From positions 992,001 to 1,056,000 of the forward strand of contig NC_087062.1 in NCBI RefSeq assembly GCF_963678635.1: a stretch of 64,000 bases of DNA. Direction: 5' to 3'. Position numbers and translations under genes: made by a program. How positions within the stretch are numbered: the first letter of the stretch is position 1; each line of letters opens with the position of its first letter. This stretch comes from Symsagittifera roscoffensis (lineage: Eukaryota; Xenacoelomorpha; Acoela; Convolutidae). This document shows positions 60,075 to 64,000 of this stretch, in pieces. The notes under the pieces are model-generated. The model was given only the letters and a program-made list of their open reading frames with translations. It had not been told where the DNA came from and ran no database searches.

Positions 60075-60251
60075 GTGTAATGGATTGTTTGATTGTGATG
60101 ACGGAAGTGACGAAAACAGGCAAATCTGTCAGGAAACCGACTTGCATAAATTTTTCATTGTTGTCATAGTGACACTGTAGTTCTGCGTGAACACCTCTGC
60201 CATGGGTACGACGATTGTCCCCGAGACAAGTCAGACCAATCTCTGAACTCG
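60075..60251 (+). pseudogene. Dead copy of LDLa exon (gene B side)
   Basis: Preceded by the same CTTTCAAG acceptor. The first codons (CNGLFDCDDGSDEN) are intact and then the same one-base deletion seen at 2935-3112 breaks the frame. It cannot serve gene B as it stands; the live exon is expected beyond the window end. Confidence 0.75.
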
Positions 60252-62334
60252 CATATTTGATACTTTTTAGGTGTATGTTCCATCTTCACTGCCTGAATTG
60301 CTGTTTATGCTTCTTGACGCAGGCAGAGGTAGAGATTGCTTTTTGGTTTTGTGTATGCTTCAATCCAGAGAATTGCACGGCATTGGACACCTTTGTTGTT
60401 GTTCTTCGTCTTTCATTTGCAAATTTGACTGTTTTTGATTGATTTCTGTACTCTCGTTCTCTCGTTTGAGTTGTCGCCTGATCAACGTTTTCTTCCTTCA
60501 TGAATGAAAACCGCTCTCAATTTGGTGTTGTCGGTCGATTTTAATTTCTTCATGAATGTCGATTTTTTTTTCAAATATCTACATTCGTTATCTTATCGTC
60601 CACTCTAATCATTCGAGCGGCGACTTCGTTTTTGTTTGGGTCAGAATGGCAGGATAAACATTAGTTTCTTCTGCTCTTGGGCTGACTGCGCCATCTTAAA
60701 ATATTTAGTTTCCCACGGGGATATTACTGAACGCGTCAAAAACTCCGGTGGGAGTACATCTCTAGTTCTTTCTTGAGGCAATGAAGAAACGGCGTAATGA
60801 AGTCTATTGAAAATTGTCTTTTTTTCCACAAATGATCCACAGACTTGCCCTACTAAAGAGATTATCTTTATACTTTCTCTGGTGCCGTGAAGGTCACTTG
60901 ATTTTTTTGACGTAAAAGGCTGATAATTAATGATTGCATCAATAGCTTAAGATGCTTAACTGTGTACCAACTTCAAAATTTTATTCTCCAAAACAAAAAA
61001 TATCCGAATTAGTGGAACTGATTTACCTCGACTGTAGAAGTTTTAGAAAGAAAAACAACGCAAAGCATCGGATTACATGCGATAAAATCTATACATAGCA
61101 TGAAAAACTAGCCAACGAAAATAGAGACAAAAGCCGTAGAAAACATATTAATCTGCGAAAACTCGATCTGCCAAAAATTTTCTACATTTTTCTTGATTTT
61201 GTTTCTAACAAAAACTTCTTTCATGAAAACATGCCGAGAAAAAGACAATTTATTATCAAATAAGCATCTGAATAATACTCGTAAAGCAGTAACAACACCA
61301 ACAGATCTTGAGCAGACACGCGGTGCGCCATAAAATTTTTTATAGAAACTTTTAATTCAATTTTTACCCTAAAACACTGAAATAACTTTTTTGCTGCGCA
61401 ACCGACTCGACAAAAAAGCTTCTATGCCGATATAAAAATTTAACAGTCACTTTTTAGTAAAATTAAAAGAAAAAAAGAAAAACAAAAAAACTGATATGAT
61501 GAAATTAGAAATGATTAAATTACAACCAACACAGCAAAATTTCGAATAGGCATACTCAGGAATGCTCAGTTCTCCATCTGTCTGTTCGTTGACGCAAGTA
61601 GAAACGAAGATGACTACAGTTGTAGTCATCCCGTGATTAATGCTTTTTTATGGAAAAAGAGTTTTACCCTATAGCAATACCCTTGCTGATCGTACAGCTA
61701 ATACTCTCTCAGTTGCATTTTTGTGGCTACGCTTGAGTTTGAATGGCCAATACCAATTTTTTCTCGACACATGAAGAACTTTTTTTATTTTTTTGGAATC
61801 CAAAATACGACTGAGAATAGGTTTAAATATTAGTTTCAATGTTGAACTTCTACGAGCTTTATCAGTGAGCCTGAAACACACCCTGATCTATAGTATCTTC
61901 CTGTCGTAAAACTTTAAAACCATTTTCTCATTATTTCAAAAAAAAAATTGAACTTTGGAAAACTTTGCTATTCATTTTTCCGCAAGTGAAATTTTTTTTG
62001 GTCCAGTTTTATGTGTCCTGCTGCCTCAACATTTTGTCACCCGATTATCAAAAAAAATGGAGTCAACGGGGTTATTGACGTTTACTATACCGCTGACTTT
62101 GTCAAATGTTTTTGAGCTTGTATCTTATATATTAAATGGAAAACTGAATGCGCTATGGACGCAACGTTTTAATTTTCTATCGAGCACAACGTTTAATCAT
62201 TCAAAGCAACCATCAGAGAAAAATGAACTCGATCCAATTTCAAGGACGGACAGCACCTGCCTATTTTTGTCCAAAATTTTGCGTTTACAGATTCATTTCA
62301 GTCTGAAACGAATTAACTGAAAACAGCAACCTCC

Positions 62335-63330
62335 ATGCTGAGAAACTGTTTTTCGAAAACCGATTCGGTCCATGAAAAAAATATAAATATTTCAAAGTTT
62401 CTTAGCTTTTTCATTCAAGCTTTTATAGCTTGAAGCTTGCTTAGGAAAGCTTGCTCATGATGCTTGTGTAGAAAAAATGAAAACTTTCCGCGTACCGATT
62501 CGGTCCACGAAATAACTTGAAAAATTTCAATTTTCATAGCTTGAATTGCTTGCTTAGAAAACTTCAAGCTTTTCGCAATTTGATTCGGTTTATAGATAAC
62601 TTGAATTATATCAAAATTTCCAGCTGAAAAAGCACGTTTAGAAGAACTTAATTGTTTCACTAACTGATTCAGTCTATGAACTAAATTGAAGTACTTCAAA
62701 GTTTCGTAGCTTTTAAAGCTTGCTTAGAAAAACTTGAACTTTTCGCGAACCGATTCGGTCTGCCAACAAAAAACATGAAAAAAGTTCAAAGTTTTATAGC
62801 TTGATCATTCAATGTTTTATACCTATAAAACTTGCTTAATAAAACTGAAACTTTTGCGCAGCGATTCGTTCCACGAAATAACTTGAAAAATTTCAAAGTT
62901 TCATAGGTTAAATAGCTAGATTGGAAAATTTCAAGCTTTTCGCAAACTGATTCGGTTTATAGATAACTTGAATTGTATCAAAATTGTTAGCTGAAAAAGC
63001 TCGCCTAGAAGCACTTAATTGTTTCACGAACTGGTTCAGTCTATGAACTGAATTGAAAAATTTCGAAAATCGTAGCTTTAAAAGCTTGCTTAGAAAAAAT
63101 GAAACTTTTCGCGTACCGATTCGGCCCACGCAATAACTTGCAAAAGTTCAAAGTTTCATAGCATGAGTAGCTTGCTTAGAAAACTTTATATTTTGGTAAC
63201 ACGATTCGGTCTACGAAGTGCTGAGATTTTTTGAAGTTCATGGCTCGATTAGCTCGCGCATAAAACAAATTTTCGCAAACGTTTCCTTCTAATAATTAAC
63301 TTAATAATTTAATTTTTTATAGCTACACTA
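62335..63330. repeat. Degenerate ~85-bp minisatellite, copy 2
   Basis: The same units as at 4430-5428, with CGAACCGATTCGGTC, AGCTTGCTTAGAAAA and TTTCATAGCTTGAA phrases in order. The array ends at the break of the segmental duplication. Confidence 0.8.
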
Positions 63331-63356
63331 GCTTGATTAAGTGAATTTGAATAGTA

Positions 63357-63566
63357 TTGTATCGTGTCCCGGATCCTAAGGGGGGGTTCTTCCTAAGGGG
63401 GGGTGGTCCTCGCGTAAAGCAAACTCCTTGGAAAGGGGTCCTTAATTTTTTGGAGGACCCTCATCCTAGGATTTTGTAAACAAAAGAAATTTTCCACCCA
63501 AAAAGCAGAAGACCCCTTACTTAGGATCTTGCTAAGTTTAGCTTAACAACAAGGGACACGATACAA
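63357..63566. mobile_element. 210-bp terminal-inverted-repeat element
   Basis: TTGTATCGTGTCCC at 63357-63370 is the exact reverse complement of 63553-63566. Inner sequences GGATCCTAAG and CTTAGGATC are also complementary. The direct phrase TCCTAAGGGGGGG occurs twice near the left end. It begins a few bases after the break of the segmental duplication. It is probably a MITE; no clear target duplication is visible. Confidence 0.6.
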
Positions 63567-64000
63567 AATTCTTTCTAATTCCAAATTTTGGGGTCCTAAT
63601 TATTCGTCCTGGTTAATTATATGAATCATAATAATTATTATATTCGTTTCGGGCAAATGAACTTTCGACCTAGTTGAAATTTGTTAGTGAACGGGAAATT
63701 GACTTTTATGGTATATAATAAAAATTCGCCGGCAATTTTGGCAGCGTAGCTTAACTGTTAGCAGCAGGAAACTAATTCCTTAACTTGACCTATATTTTAT
63801 GGTGACTTTTACATATATTTTTTGTTCAACTACTTCCTCTTTTAGCTTACTTACTCTACCTAACTTTTAAACTTTACTTTTTGTTTACTCTTGATTCAAA
63901 CTCTATTCACTTAACGTTTTTCCCTTTTTCTTGATCAATGTTATGCTTTGGGTTTTTAACTTTACTTTACTTTACATTACTTTACTTCAAAATACCTAAT
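63567..64000. other. Window end, no recognised gene
   Basis: AT-rich. A short ACTTT-type microsatellite lies near 63958-63990. Similarity to the sequence after 5428 in copy 1 is not seen. Confidence 0.4.

Larger units (their letters stand above)
58600..63349 (+). repeat. Segmental duplication, copy 2 (partner at 1-5428)
   Basis: It contains shortened forms of the ~1.37-kb units (landmark TCACCCGATTAT at 59883 and 62037), the dead LDLa exon at 60075, and the ~85-bp minisatellite from about 62335. Similarity to copy 1 ends at GAATTT, position 63349. The block lies in the presumed intron of gene B after its second exon. Confidence 0.75.

Noticed and set aside
63740..63800. tRNA-like GTAGCTTAACTGTTAGCAG stretch
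   Set aside because: It resembles an A box only partly, has no B box and gives no cloverleaf by eye.
1..64000. CRISPR arrays, bacterial operons or ribosome binding sites
   Set aside because: Repeats are long tandem or dispersed eukaryotic types, genes are split by introns, and there is no prokaryotic gene layout.

Overview
The window is AT-rich animal nuclear DNA. It has widely spaced, intron-split coding exons, long introns, satellite and minisatellite arrays, inverted-repeat elements, a 200-N scaffold gap and one very large LTR retroelement. Nothing prokaryotic is visible. The recognisable host genes are DEG/ENaC (amiloride-sensitive type) sodium-channel genes with LDL-receptor class A (LDLa) modules in the extracellular loop. 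A probable GG-AG intron, a second intron with no GT donor, and a Ty3/gypsy-like element carrying an env gene together recall larvacean tunicates (Oikopleura and relatives). This is an inference from remembered traits; another invertebrate is not excluded.

Layout. 1-5.43 kb: tandem ~1.37-kb units with a dead copy of an LDLa exon, then a degenerate ~85-bp minisatellite. 5.999-18.778 kb: the last four exons of channel gene A (+). Its 10.1-kb intron holds a ~397-bp satellite of about 17 units with higher-order structure and a 731-bp TA-flanked inverted-repeat element. 19.4-28.83 kb: a ~3.57-kb segment present twice in direct orientation; the ~1.8 kb between the copies holds a C/G-homopolymer inverted-repeat element. 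28.828-29.027 kb: assembly gap. 29.028-46.868 kb: the LTR element. 46.87-47.88 kb: two tandem host repeat units. 49.775-50.825 kb: the first exons of channel gene B (+), whose remaining exons lie beyond the window. 50.9-54.9 kb: arrays of TCGAC-type and GAGCGG/CCGCTC motifs. 55.5-57.6 kb: two copies of a repeat with a tRNA-like core. 58.6-63.35 kb: a second copy of the left-end segment, including the dead LDLa exon. The end carries a 210-bp inverted-repeat element.

How it fits together. Genes A and B appear to be tandem paralogues. B supplies the cytosolic N-terminus, TM1 and first LDLa modules; A supplies the later LDLa modules, the Cys-rich domain and TM2. The exon phases of B match the next exon type of A, and the intron flanking that exon occurs at both ends of the window, which suggests a tandem duplication with a period near 58 kb.

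The retroelement is the most unusual object. It spans at least 17.8 kb and has recognisable Gag, protease, RT, RNase H and integrase (DD35E plus GPY/F) parts. It also has two ORFs before Gag, a membrane-anchor ORF between pol and env, an env-type glycoprotein gene and two further ORFs after env. Several ORF junctions overlap by 4-20 nt, two of them as ATGA. The copy is decayed by stops and frameshifts.
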